From: Leptospirales bacterium
Lineage (GTDB): Bacteria > Spirochaetota > Leptospiria > Leptospirales > Leptonemataceae
DNA length: 35,315 bases
Assembly (NCBI GenBank): GCA_016788865.1
Contig: JAEUSB010000016.1
Coordinates: 1 to 35,315, forward strand
Reading direction: 5' to 3'
Positions within the stretch are counted from its first letter, which is position 1, and every line of letters starts with the position of its first letter. The position numbers and the translations under genes were made by a program. Of this stretch, positions 22,351 to 29,831 are shown one piece after another. The notes beneath the pieces are model-generated. The model worked only from the letters and a program-made list of their open reading frames with translations, ran no database searches and was not told the origin of the DNA.

Positions 22351-23460
22351 CTATTTGTTCATATAGATGACCTGCATGTCCGGGAACCGCTCTCGCCACT
22401 TTTCTATCGTTGCCGGCAATTTTGTTTTGAAATCCTCTCGGTTTGTAAAGTATTTCACGGAACTGCCATCGATCACCGCGGCCCAAATATTCTGCTTCTT
22501 GTTGATCATCACTATGCTTTCGAGCATTGTGTAAAGCCCACGAACTCCGGTAGTGCTTACGTCTGCCTCCAGACCATCGAGGTCAGGTCCATTCATTATC
22601 TGTTGCGAACAATTTGTAAACAGTTGATAATCGCTCCCGACGAGCTTCCGAAAAGCGACGTCATTTTCTTCGCTGAGCAGTCCATCACTGACGAGGCTCA
22701 GATTTTCTGGCGGGCGTTTGATCTTGATGTTCCAGTAGGTCCCGCTGAATCCGACGCCAATTGCGGCGCCACAAAGCCCACTCTTCTGTGTGACTTCAAA
22801 TTTCTCTGAGCCTACAGGTCTGAGCTCTATCAAACACTTTTCGTCAAATGACGAATACGGGTCGTGCGAATACAAAGCTTTCTCGCCCACAATTGGAGCT
22901 TCTCCCTCAACAAAACCGCTATGCCCCCCGTTATATGCCATCATGGAGATAATGATCGACCCGGGCAGGAATTGTTCAATTCTGAGAGATGCCCCCTGGA
23001 ATCGTTCATCCCTTTGCCACTCGCCAGCCCATCTGCCTTGAAATGGAGTAGCCTTTTGCCACAGAGCCACTTTCCATATGCCTTCCTTTCTCAGGAATTT
23101 TGCTTCAGTCACAATACGATCAGGCCGCGATCGTGGCGTCTCCGAGCTAGCTTTTGTTTCAATGAAGAAGGTGACTGAATTCGCTCGAGAAACATCTGTC
23201 GCTATAACCGTGGAGTTCATAAGGGGACCTGCGCCCGGAGCAAGGCCAATCGCCGTCGGATTATCTGCCGTCCAGCTGGAATACCCGTCGGAATAATTAC
23301 CAAAAAGACTGCGCATGGCCTGTTCAGTTGTCAGGTTTGCTTCCAGTATTTCTATCTCTTCTGGATGCATCCAGGAACCAGGCTTCCTGTGGCATTGAAG
23401 CATGACAGATAATGTTAAAACAAGAGTGGCCGCATATAGTTTCTTAAAAGGATTCTTCAT
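22351..23460 (-). CDS. large putative lipoprotein
   Basis: A 369-residue protein with an N-terminal signal (MKNPFKKLYAATLVLTLSVMLQC) whose Cys23 follows a relaxed spirochaete-like lipobox. The soluble part begins with a helical segment (PEEIEILEANLTTEQAMRSLFG). It continues with a beta-rich region containing WKVALWQKATPFQGRWAGEW and IELRPVGSEKFEVTQKSGLCGA, and ends with YFTNREDFKTKLPATIEKWRE. I do not recognise the family, and a lipid-anchored envelope location is inferred. Other strand frames here are shadows. Confidence 0.72.
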   Translation of the reverse strand: MKNPFKKLYAATLVLTLSVMLQCHRKPGSWMHPEEIEILEANLTTEQAMRSLFGNYSDGYSSWTADNPTAIGLAPGAGPLMNSTVIATDVSRANSVTFFIETKASSETPRSRPDRIVTEAKFLRKEGIWKVALWQKATPFQGRWAGEWQRDERFQGASLRIEQFLPGSIIISMMAYNGGHSGFVEGEAPIVGEKALYSHDPYSSFDEKCLIELRPVGSEKFEVTQKSGLCGAAIGVGFSGTYWNIKIKRPPENLSLVSDGLLSEENDVAFRKLVGSDYQLFTNCSQQIMNGPDLDGLEADVSTTGVRGLYTMLESIVMINKKQNIWAAVIDGSSVKYFTNREDFKTKLPATIEKWRERFPDMQVIYMNK

Positions 23461-23563
23461 AAGTCAGGCATCAGCCTTGCGATGCGAATTCTCGCCGGCC
23501 ATAAAGCGCGGCGAGGCCAAGTGTGAGGAACGCTTTTCTGGAAATGGGTTTGTTCATGCAGTT

Positions 23564-24025
23564 TCAAATCCGGTCGTTCTGGCCCCGAGCTGCGGCATCC
23601 AGCAGGGCTAGAGTAAAATCTCTGAGCTGGAAAAACAAAGAGAAGAGGCTACCTTCTGCCCCCGAATCGAAGACACGGGGTTCGATGGACTCGGCGATAC
23701 GAAAGCGCAGTTCGCCGCCATTGGCGAAGCGGCATTCAATCGAACCAAAACCCAGGTCCTCCACAAATCCTTTGTATTCAGTAGAGGGGAACGAAGCAGG
23801 AGATAGCAATAGAAACTCAGCAATGGAATTCTGAAGAGAAAGCGGGATCTCTGTGAAGCCACGCAGATCGGCCTTCTGAAACTCGCCAACGCTATACTCC
23901 GTACTCAAATCCTGGAAGATGCGGAGAGATCCCTGCCGGAGTCGATCCGTGAAACCCTCATGATAGTCAAACAGCAGCGAGACGCGGCTATTGAAAGTAA
24001 GAGCTCCGGGCTTTGGTCGACTCAT
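23564..24025 (-). CDS. hypothetical protein
   Basis: A 153-residue soluble protein of unknown family. It has a mostly beta N-terminal half (SRVSLLFDYHEGFTDRLRQG), a central FTEIPLSLQNSIAEFLLLSP helix, and a C-terminal helix (GSLFSLFFQLRDFTLALLDAAARG). ATG at 24025 lies 51 nt from the junction core at 24076 and 22 nt after the stop of the signal-peptidase-like gene, which reads through the element. Single-domain immunity-like architecture is possible but not provable. Confidence 0.62.
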   Translation of the reverse strand: MSRPKPGALTFNSRVSLLFDYHEGFTDRLRQGSLRIFQDLSTEYSVGEFQKADLRGFTEIPLSLQNSIAEFLLLSPASFPSTEYKGFVEDLGFGSIECRFANGGELRFRIAESIEPRVFDSGAEGSLFSLFFQLRDFTLALLDAAARGQNDRI

Positions 24026-24046
24026 CGTGCTTGACGGCTCCCATGG

Positions 24047-24727
24047 TTACAGGTCAGGATCCGGTGTCTGAATGGCGTATAACGTTGGATGTGAGGTTGT
24101 GTTAGACGTTCGTTGGTTTTCGCTCATGGTGGTCGGCGGGCGTTTGCATGCTCGCCAATATCTGAACAAGAACGTCCATGCGATTTCCCGGGCGTTAACC
24201 ACTCCAAATGGGAATGCGCCTGGAGAAGTTGAGAAATCACGATTGTCGACCATCAGGAAATATTCATCGGCTTTGAGTGAGAAACTGCTTTCTTCAAAAA
24301 CAGGCTCTTGCGCCGATTTGCGTATTGAGTAGGATACACCGAGAATTGATTCGCTGAAAGCGTCGGAATCCATTCCAGGGCTCACGATGGGATGAATGAT
24401 CTGCCCGCCCGATAGAATGGAAAACGTAGGAATTGTTACGACTTCATTCTGTGGAACGAGTTGGAGATTTTTCCGGAGACTGATGTTCTCACCCGGCAGC
24501 CCCAGGATCCTCCCTAAATAGAGCTTCTGATTGTAAGGTTTAGGCAAAGGAGGGAAAAAGGTCACAATTTGACCCCGCTTCAAACCTGCGTTGGAGGCTA
24601 AGACGAAGGCCCGGTCATTTTTGCAAAGATTTGGCGCCATGGAGTCATCAGTCGGACTACCTGTGTGAAAAGCACAATGAAGGAGAAAACACAGTCCCAG
24701 GATTGCCAGGTTTCCTGGAAGGATCAT
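24047..24727 (-). CDS. signal peptidase I-like protein without the catalytic lysine
   Basis: A 226-residue S26-type protein. A single N-terminal membrane segment (residues 6-21) precedes SMAP with Ser29 as nucleophile. The general-base box normally reads KR followed by GLPGD, but here it is GR-ILGLPGE, with Gly72 replacing the lysine. The conserved VDNRDFSTS box at 160-168 is present, in place of the usual GDNRD. Enzymatic activity is therefore doubtful, and it may be a decoy or regulator. The C-terminal 25 residues (after KRPPTT) are encoded by the junction element and beyond, because the frame has no stop before it. ATG at 24727 is assumed; the ribosome binding site is weak. Confidence 0.8.
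   Translation of the reverse strand: MILPGNLAILGLCFLLHCAFHTGSPTDDSMAPNLCKNDRAFVLASNAGLKRGQIVTFFPPLPKPYNQKLYLGRILGLPGENISLRKNLQLVPQNEVVTIPTFSILSGGQIIHPIVSPGMDSDAFSESILGVSYSIRKSAQEPVFEESSFSLKADEYFLMVDNRDFSTSPGAFPFGVVNAREIAWTFLFRYWRACKRPPTTMSENQRTSNTTSHPTLYAIQTPDPDL
24074..24110 (-). repeat. two-armed cassette-junction element inside a reading frame
   Basis: CGTATAACG (24076-24084) and GTTAGACG (24101-24108) form an inverted arm pair with a 16-bp gap. In gene direction these read GTCTAAC and GTTATAC, an exact RYYYAAC box and a close GTTRRRY box. The signal-peptidase-like gene reads through it. Confidence 0.78.
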
Positions 24728-24758
24728 TTTGGGAACATAGCTATTCAATCTCACAATG

Positions 24759-24794
24759 TGTATAACGTGCAAGCCTGCACCCCGCGATGCGGCG
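24759..24794 (-). repeat. cassette-junction element with decayed second arm
   Basis: TGTATAACG at 24759-24767 is followed by a spacer and GATGCGGCGC at 24786. In gene direction the core is CGTTATACA. It lies 32 nt before the start of the signal-peptidase-like gene. Confidence 0.6.
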
Positions 24795-24823
24795 CACTGA
24801 TTTCCTTAAACTGAATGTCATTG

Positions 24824-25252
24824 CTATTCATCGCTATCCTCGGCGACGTTCACGGGACCACCCGGCCGTACGGCCCGGGACATCAACAGCGCGGCAGCCC
24901 CGGCCGAACCAGCGAGCAAGGGCAGTTGCAGTACGGGTGGAAAGGATTTCGAGACCACGAAAGCTAGAAGAGTCGCGGCGCTGCAAAGTGCTGCGGTGAT
25001 CAGGCTCCAGAAGATGCGTTTGCCAAAGGGTAAGGAGCGCCACGTAATGAGCGGTTGAATGAGAAAGAGAAAAGGCAGGCATGCGGTCGCGAATAATTGG
25101 AAACGACCGGGCGGAGCCAGCTGGCCTGTGCCATAGATCGATACCTCAAGCAACCGAGCACCCGCGGCCGCCAGACCGAACAGGAAGGGCGCCGAGCATG
25201 CCGCAATCCACGGATTCAAGATTCCACTATTCGGTTTTGGTTTCTGAGCCAT
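24824..25252 (-). CDS. multi-pass membrane protein, unknown function
   Basis: A 142-residue protein with about four hydrophobic segments: near residues 14-31, 52-68, 80-98 and 103-125. The N terminus is basic (MAQKPKPNSG) and the tail acidic (VNVAEDSDE). No family is recognised. ATG at 25252 is supported by AGGAGA 6 nt upstream, and the GTG at 25258 would be too close to that site. It begins 114 nt from the junction core at 25366, farther than usual. Confidence 0.7.
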   Translation of the reverse strand: MAQKPKPNSGILNPWIAACSAPFLFGLAAAGARLLEVSIYGTGQLAPPGRFQLFATACLPFLFLIQPLITWRSLPFGKRIFWSLITAALCSAATLLAFVVSKSFPPVLQLPLLAGSAGAAALLMSRAVRPGGPVNVAEDSDE

Positions 25253-25363
25253 TTGCACTCTCCTGGATGAAATTCTAGAAATTGACTAAACCCGGACACA
25301 CCAGAGGATGCTATTCGCATGAATCATGCGACTCCTCGCAGGTCTCCGTAATTTGGGCTTAAT

Positions 25364-25394
25364 TTCGCATAACGTGTTACTTTGGTTATGCGCC
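25364..25394 (-). repeat. two-armed cassette-junction element
   Basis: TTCGCATAACG at 25364-25374, with GTTATGCGCC at 25385-25394, is the cleanest compact copy. The 8-bp arms CGCATAAC/GTTATGCG are perfect, separated by GTGTTACTTTG. It lies in the 3' flank of the TPM-domain gene (stop at 25409). Confidence 0.85.
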
Positions 25395-25408
25395 GTCGGC
25401 CTTGCGAA

Positions 25409-25903
25409 TCAGTGGGCGGCAAACCACGATACGATGGCCTTCGTCCCTTGAAGTGTGCCAGAATCAAATTGGGATTTACGGAAGTGGGGAATAAACTGCT
25501 CCTCTATGATCTGCTTGGCCTCGGGGTCCGACATTCGCTGGTTTGCCGTATGCCCCAGTTCGATCCGCATTTTGCGATCGTGGAAGGCCAACAGGACGAG
25601 CACGCGAGCATCCGGGTTCGAGGGATCGGCGGTGGCCCACCGGTCAGCGAGATGTCCGGCGTAGGCATCGACGGTCAAATTACCAAGTGTGGGTACAGTG
25701 ACGACAGCCAGGGTAAGATTTGATTCTTTGAGTAAAGAGGTGCACAGAGATCCAATTTCTTTGGCGGTTGATTGCGAGAGTTGTCGCGCATAGTCCTGGT
25801 AACAACCATTGACAGGCGTGCTATCCGGGTGATAACGAGGTTGGGCTGATGCGCACCCAATGAAGAGTGCCAGAGCAAGCAGTGCAATCGCGTATCGTTT
25901 CAA
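25409..25903 (-). CDS. secreted TPM-domain (YgcG-like) protein
   Basis: A 164-residue protein with a signal peptide or lipobox (ALLALALFIGCASA) and one TPM domain: YARQLSQSTAKEIGSLCTSLL, LTLAVVTVPTLGN, ADRWATADPSNPDARVLVLLAFHDRKMRIELGH and IIEEQFIPHFR. TPM proteins are envelope-anchored and linked to photosystem repair, motility or stress in different lineages, so no specific role is claimed. The start is TTG at 25903, chosen because CAGGAG is ideally placed 6 nt upstream and the signal peptide begins there. A longer frame to 26020 runs through non-coding-looking sequence. Confidence 0.85.
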   Translation of the reverse strand: MKRYAIALLALALFIGCASAQPRYHPDSTPVNGCYQDYARQLSQSTAKEIGSLCTSLLKESNLTLAVVTVPTLGNLTVDAYAGHLADRWATADPSNPDARVLVLLAFHDRKMRIELGHTANQRMSDPEAKQIIEEQFIPHFRKSQFDSGTLQGTKAIVSWFAAH

Positions 25904-26076
25904 GTCAATCTCCTGTGGTTTTAAAGCGAAATGAAGAATCGGGTAAGGCTCATATGACCAACCGTCAAATGCAGTCCCCGTAAAACTCCGGGAGCGCAAG
26001 GGCCCATTTGAGCTTTGCATTTTCTGGTTGTCACAAATAATTCAATCGAGCGGGAGTTGTAGCCGGGAGGATTCAT

Positions 26077-26412
26077 TTGCCCGTCACTATGGGAACTTTT
26101 GCTGTTTTCAACATTAACTCTGCGACCCACTCGATGGAGGAGATCTTGCGTGTCATTGAGGACTGGGGGCATAAAACTAAGAGGACCAAACGCCTGGACT
26201 ATATGGAAGCTGAAAACGAAGTCGGATTTGAGATTGTGGATACGGACATTAGAATCGGTGATCCGCGAAAGTATGCAATATACAAAGGAGAGCCAAGGGT
26301 CATTAACGTATTCCTGCCGAATCCGAGCAGCGGGCTACAAAAACATGACAGCGATCTAAACCGGAAGCTCTACAACAAGCTGAAAAGACGGTTCGAGACC
26401 AAACTGCAATAA
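26077..26412 (+). CDS. hypothetical protein on the plus strand
   Basis: A 111-residue soluble protein of unknown family. It is alpha/beta with an acidic strand-rich centre (EVGFEIVDTDIRIGDPRKYAIYKGEPRVINVFLP) and a basic C-terminal helix (LYNKLKRRFETKL). It starts at TTG 26077 behind GGGAGGA, 5 nt away. The ATG at 26089 is an alternative but poorly spaced. It is divergent from the TPM-domain gene, with about 170 nt between the starts, and converges on the small membrane protein gene ending at 26433. No junction element is recognised beside it. Confidence 0.65.
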   Translation: MPVTMGTFAVFNINSATHSMEEILRVIEDWGHKTKRTKRLDYMEAENEVGFEIVDTDIRIGDPRKYAIYKGEPRVINVFLPNPSSGLQKHDSDLNRKLYNKLKRRFETKLQ

Positions 26413-26432
26413 ACCAGGGCTATTCACGAGAT

Positions 26433-26645
26433 TTAAGGAACACGAAAAAAGTGAATTAGTCCCGCGCCGATCAGGAACAATCCAAGAAGAAAGAAGGTGG
26501 CAATCTCGATCCAGAAAGCAACAGGATGTTCGGCTCTTTTCCACATTCGCCTCCCGCGCCACCACGTTTCACCAGTTCGCAATCCGTAAGCGGAGGCAAG
26601 GATCAGCAGGAGGCCAAGGAGAGCAAATATTGAAGAAAGTTCCAT
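26433..26645 (-). CDS. small two-helix membrane protein
   Basis: A 70-residue protein with two hydrophobic helices (SIFALLGLLLILASAYGL and FWIEIATFFLLGLFLIGAGLIHFF), joined by a basic, Trp-rich loop (RTGETWWRGRRMWKRAEHP). No family is recognised. The stop of the upstream gene at 26661 is 15 nt away, so the two genes form one transcription unit. ATG at 26645 lacks a strong ribosome binding site. Small size and hydrophobicity are compatible with holin-like, toxin-like or accessory roles, but none can be argued from sequence. Confidence 0.62.
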   Translation of the reverse strand: MELSSIFALLGLLLILASAYGLRTGETWWRGRRMWKRAEHPVAFWIEIATFFLLGLFLIGAGLIHFFRVP

Positions 26646-26660
26646 GATGCGAAGGCCTGT

Positions 26661-27053
26661 TCAATTGCGTTGACACGCGTGTTTTACTTTTGCGTCGAGT
26701 CGATGAACATGTGTGCTGCGCGCCATTGCCTCCCCGGACCCAGATGCGGCGTCGACGAGCCATTGTGCCCTGAATAATGCATGCTTTAAGATCAGCATGC
26801 GAATCTCGAGATCGTCTGTTCGATCGGCCACGCCTTCGAGCAAGAGGGCACCGTAGTCTCGATCGCCTACGGGGGGCAGCCGACCCGCAATGTTGTGGAA
26901 CAGGGACAGCGACTTTTCAAGATCAGCAGCGGGGGACTGCCTCGACAGCTCCGCTGCGAGCGATTCGAGATAGGATGCAGTTCCATTGCCCGCGACCTCA
27001 GAACGCGCCTTGCTAGACTCTTCATCAAAATACCGTTGCAACCAAAAATCCAT
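26661..27053 (-). CDS. hypothetical helical protein
   Basis: A 130-residue all-helical soluble protein: WLQRYFDEESSKARSEVAG, YLESLAAELSRQ, LEKSLSLFHNIAG, and DLEIRMLILKHALFRAQWLVDAASG. The pattern of amphipathic helices, GRLPPVGDRDYG between them, and no catalytic motif suggest a small helical bundle, perhaps immunity-like. The ATG at 27053 has AAGGATG 5 nt upstream and is 28 nt from the junction element core at 27081. It is coupled to the small membrane protein gene downstream. Confidence 0.66.
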   Translation of the reverse strand: MDFWLQRYFDEESSKARSEVAGNGTASYLESLAAELSRQSPAADLEKSLSLFHNIAGRLPPVGDRDYGALLLEGVADRTDDLEIRMLILKHALFRAQWLVDAASGSGEAMARSTHVHRLDAKVKHACQRN

Positions 27054-27079
27054 TCAATCATCCTTGTTGGGAGAAATTT

Positions 27080-27109
27080 CAGATAACATGTTACATGGTG
27101 TTATGCGAA
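27080..27109 (-). repeat. two-armed cassette-junction element overlapping a stop codon
   Basis: CAGATAACATG at 27080-27090 and GTTATGCGAA at 27100-27109 flank a spacer with GTTACATGG. Here the second arm is exact and the first is the variant. The final codons of the gene ending at 27091 (Ser-His-Asn-Thr-Met-stop) are this arm read in gene direction. Confidence 0.78.
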
Positions 27110-28113
27110 GTGGGTCGCCATGAATGATGACACCTGGCGCATTGTTTGGCTGTTGGAGTCCGCAGAGGAGCAGCACATTTGGGGCAGCGTGAAACAGAAA
27201 TTCCATATTCAGTTTTGAGACGCTGTTCGACATGTGAAGCCAGGGTTGGCTTGCCCGCTTCAAGGAGTTTGAGTATTGCGGGATCAGACGTCATCCACCA
27301 CTTTTGATTGCGCCCGGCCGCAATGGTTCGCAAAGCGTTGCGTTCGACGTCCTTGAGCAGGGCCCCGTGATTGCGCAGTAAGTAGTCGGAGAGAGGGTCA
27401 AGGTCTTTGGCTTGTGGGACCCGTTCTGCCAGGCCAAGTGCGTCACCAAAAGTGTAGCATGCCGAGTCGTGATCGGATATTCGTTCGCCCAAGAATTGGG
27501 CAATCTCAGTAAGAAACCGGTTGTCGCCCGCGGAGCTGCGAAGGTTCAACAGGAAGGCGGAGGCCGTCTCAAAGTTGCGGGCTCGACGAACAAGATCGAT
27601 CTGGATTAGCAGAGTTGATATTCGGTAGGTCTCGGTCCCGGGATTGGGAGAATCATCGAAGGAAAATTCAAAAGCGTAGTTGGTTTTTTGTATTAATTCA
27701 CAGAGTTCCAGACGCGTCGTCGTCGCAAGTTGAGAATCTTTAGCATCATCGGCTGCCCAAATGCGATGATGGCGAGCCCTTATCCGAATGGACGTCTCGT
27801 TCGCCAGATCGGCAAGACTTGCGATTGCCGCGAATTGATCTGATAGGGAGGTCTGTCCCTCCCGAAAAAAGGCCCGATATTCCGAAGTCTGTATTGCATC
27901 CGGAGAAGCCGGATCACCCTGGTTCAAGTCATACCAGGCGTAGTGGCAATTGGGGCAATATTGCGGGTAAGTGGCGATGGTGCTTCTGGCCATTTCAGCC
28001 GGACGGAAGTCGAGGTCCGAAAAGCCGAAAGAGTTGGTGCTTGCGATTCCGCGGACTTCGACCTGCCCCCCGCAACAATAGCAGCCAACCGTTTTAGTAA
28101 AGTATGTTGTCAT
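27091..28113 (-). CDS. zinc-ribbon protein with helical domain, DUF2225-like N terminus
   Basis: A 340-residue protein flanked by two zinc modules. The N terminus has CYCCGGQV (Cys11, Cys13, Cys14) and QYCPNCHYAW, the two halves of a zinc finger similar to DUF2225. The C terminus has RCPKCAAPLRTPTAKQCARCHHSW, a classic ribbon. The middle is helical and repeat-like (AIASLADLANETSIRIRARHH). The function is unknown. The last five residues and the stop lie in the junction element. It begins at ATG 28113, 31 nt from the junction core at 28144, and is a single-gene cassette of 1.06 kb. Confidence 0.72.
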   Translation of the reverse strand: MTTYFTKTVGCYCCGGQVEVRGIASTNSFGFSDLDFRPAEMARSTIATYPQYCPNCHYAWYDLNQGDPASPDAIQTSEYRAFFREGQTSLSDQFAAIASLADLANETSIRIRARHHRIWAADDAKDSQLATTTRLELCELIQKTNYAFEFSFDDSPNPGTETYRISTLLIQIDLVRRARNFETASAFLLNLRSSAGDNRFLTEIAQFLGERISDHDSACYTFGDALGLAERVPQAKDLDPLSDYLLRNHGALLKDVERNALRTIAAGRNQKWWMTSDPAILKLLEAGKPTLASHVEQRLKTEYGISVSRCPKCAAPLRTPTAKQCARCHHSWRPTSHNTM

Positions 28114-28141
28114 TGGATTCTGGAAGTAAGTGCCGATAAAT

Positions 28142-28177
28142 TTCGCATAACGTATGTTCTACATGGAGTTATGCGCC
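28142..28177 (-). repeat. two-armed cassette-junction element
   Basis: TTCGCATAACG (28142-28152) and GTTATGCGCC (28168-28177) form a perfect 8-bp inverted pair (CGCATAAC/GTTATGCG) with a 16-bp spacer. It sits 31 nt from the next ATG. Confidence 0.85.
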
Positions 28178-28194
28178 GTAGCCACATCACGATA

Positions 28195-28545
28195 TCACGC
28201 GGACTGAGTAGGTGGACCACACTGGCCCTGTGGCGGCCCTCCCCAATAGATCATGCTCCGAATCCGTTCCAGGGCCTCCGGCAGACCGTCCTGGTTAGCC
28301 CAATACTCATCGATGGTGCCAAACTCGCTGTATCGCGAAATGTTAAAGCCCTCTTCTATGTCGTTGTACCAAAGGACGCGCTCGCCGAAGATGCCAACTA
28401 CCCAGGCCTCTTCGTCAGTCACCGGAAACGCCGAGATCCTCCACCGAGCCGGGAAGATTGAAATAAGTTCCCAAATATGCTTATGCTCACCTCGCAGCGT
28501 GGGTTCTGCCGAGCGTATCTCAGTAAGTAAAGAATCAATATTCAT
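28195..28545 (-). CDS. small immunity-like hypothetical protein
   Basis: A 116-residue soluble protein that I can describe but not name. It begins MNIDSLLTEIRSAEPTL and has WRISAFPVTDEEAWVVGIFGERVLWYNDIEEGFNIS, ending with FGTIDEYWANQDGLPEALERI. The VVGIFGERVLWYNDIEEGF-type strand pair, followed by DEYWANQ, recurs in small uncharacterised proteins near polymorphic-toxin immunity genes, so an immunity-like role is suspected. The ATG at 28545 is 10 nt from the stop of the upstream gene (28556), so the two are coupled. Confidence 0.65.
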   Translation of the reverse strand: MNIDSLLTEIRSAEPTLRGEHKHIWELISIFPARWRISAFPVTDEEAWVVGIFGERVLWYNDIEEGFNISRYSEFGTIDEYWANQDGLPEALERIRSMIYWGGPPQGQCGPPTQSA

Positions 28546-28555
28546 GATGGTCGCT

Positions 28556-29113
28556 TCAGGGACAGTCCATGGGGGCCACCTGCAGATCGACCGCGTGCAA
28601 AGGAACTGTTATCATGCCTTCTGCGGTCTGCAGTATGAGAGCGGCACCTTTTTGCGCGATTACCCGGCCGAGAAGAGCCGAACCGTCTTTGAGCCATATC
28701 TCTTCGATGCCGGAATACTTTCGGCAGAGGGCCATTGCCGCTGCACTGCAAGTCACAGTGATCGAGGGAATCAAAATACCGGAGGAAGTATCTTCGCCGC
28801 ACGTTGCGTCGCGCTGAGGTGTTGTCAAAGGCTTGGCCCCCCAGCAGAGCTGGCTGCCCGAGACCGAAGACAAGTGACGCACGATCAAAAAAGTAAGCTG
28901 GGGAACGTTTGCGCACATTCCCGTGGCGGAGGGGGTGAAGCGATAACCCTGCGCCTCAAAAGGATTGGAGGCGGTCAGGGTTGCGAGGGAGAACGTCCGC
29001 CCATCCGTCGTTGCGACGCGCCTTACCGTAATTGCGGTGAAATTCTCGGCGAAGAGAGCGAAAGGCAGGAGCATCACCATAAAACCGAGGTTTAGAAAGC
29101 GATATTTGATCAT
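28556..29113 (-). CDS. secreted cysteine-containing hypothetical protein
   Basis: A 185-residue exported protein. Residues 1-22 are a signal peptide (MIKYRFLNLGFMVMLLPFALFA), followed by a mature domain with several Cys residues (GMCANV, QLCWGAK, TCGED, TCSAAAMALC) that could be disulfide-bonded. The central strand TVTCSAAAMALCRKYSGIEEIWLKDGS is followed by a small beta element, LLGRVIAQKGAALILQTAEGMITVPL, which looks like an Sm- or SH3-like barrel. The ATG at 29113 lies 31 nt from the junction core at 29144. Its stop is close to the next gene's start. Confidence 0.7.
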   Translation of the reverse strand: MIKYRFLNLGFMVMLLPFALFAENFTAITVRRVATTDGRTFSLATLTASNPFEAQGYRFTPSATGMCANVPQLTFLIVRHLSSVSGSQLCWGAKPLTTPQRDATCGEDTSSGILIPSITVTCSAAAMALCRKYSGIEEIWLKDGSALLGRVIAQKGAALILQTAEGMITVPLHAVDLQVAPMDCP

Positions 29114-29141
29114 GATGGTCGGCAAACCCCGAGCGGTCCAT

Positions 29142-29174
29142 TTCGCATAACGCGCTTACTTTTTGTCATGCGAA
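29142..29174 (-). repeat. two-armed cassette-junction element
   Basis: TTCGCATAACG (29142-29152) and GTCATGCGAA (29165-29174) form a 10-bp inverted repeat with a single mismatch and a 13-bp spacer containing CTTACTT. It lies 31 nt from the next start, and the upstream gene stops at 29190. Confidence 0.85.
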
Positions 29175-29189
29175 GTTTCCCCGCGCCGC

Positions 29190-29831
29190 TCACTGTGGAA
29201 GCAGGAGTCGAATGTCCCCCGGTAAGGGTTTGTTCCATTGTGAAACATTCCAGGAGAATTCGGAAACGCAATGGCCCTGAGCCGAGTCGCGCAGGATATG
29301 AATTGTTGCGCAAGGCACGGGGGTGGAATCGAACGAAACAATCAAGGAATCGACTTTCGAGCCCCACGGCTTACCTGTATTCAGGATGTACTCTACGTAG
29401 AGTCCGGAAGGCCCGACGTTCTTGGTGCCCGGAGAGTAGAATGGCGGGCGGAAGGAATACGTTATTTTAAATGTCGGCGAGATGTGAGAATGAACAGAGT
29501 GGAAGAGATACACTGCAGGATACGGCTTGTCGCCCAGGAAGAAAGCGGAGTTGTCCGGTGCCAAATGACGGGATGTAGAGAGGGCATCTCCGTTCTGGAA
29601 CACCTGGAAATCCGCATACTCAAACCAGTCACCTTCGGGAAAGAAGAATGTTTCTCGCGCCGGGAAAACTCCAGCAAATTCCATAGTTACTTCAACGAGG
29701 ATTCTGCCGGAGGCCTGGCGGGAAAGCAGGACCTTCTCTGAGGAGAGGGATTGAGTTGCCGACGAAAACGCGCAGCCCAGGATAGGAGTGGCAATGACAA
29801 AAATCCAGGCGCGAAATACAATAGGATTCAT
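29190..29831 (-). CDS. putative lipoprotein of unknown family
   Basis: A 213-residue exported protein. It opens with RAWIFVIATPILGC, a lipobox-like ILGC. The mature part is beta-rich: LLSRQASGRILVEVTMEFAGVFP, GDWFEYADFQVFQNG, TFKITYSFRPPFYS, VGPSGLYVEYILNTG. It ends with a short proline and leucine strand (PLPGDIRLLLPQ). No family is recognised. The ATG at 29831 is chosen since the signal sequence begins there. The gene's 5' end overlaps, head to head, the 5' end of the plus-strand gene at 29794, so neither can have a conventional separate promoter region. Confidence 0.72.
   Translation of the reverse strand: MNPIVFRAWIFVIATPILGCAFSSATQSLSSEKVLLSRQASGRILVEVTMEFAGVFPARETFFFPEGDWFEYADFQVFQNGDALSTSRHLAPDNSAFFLGDKPYPAVYLFHSVHSHISPTFKITYSFRPPFYSPGTKNVGPSGLYVEYILNTGKPWGSKVDSLIVSFDSTPVPCATIHILRDSAQGHCVSEFSWNVSQWNKPLPGDIRLLLPQ

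Noticed and set aside
28253..29095. 280-codon open frame on the plus strand
   Set aside because: It is antisense to two minus-strand genes with proper starts, signal peptide or family-like pattern, and its translation is rich in Cys/Arg without domain features.
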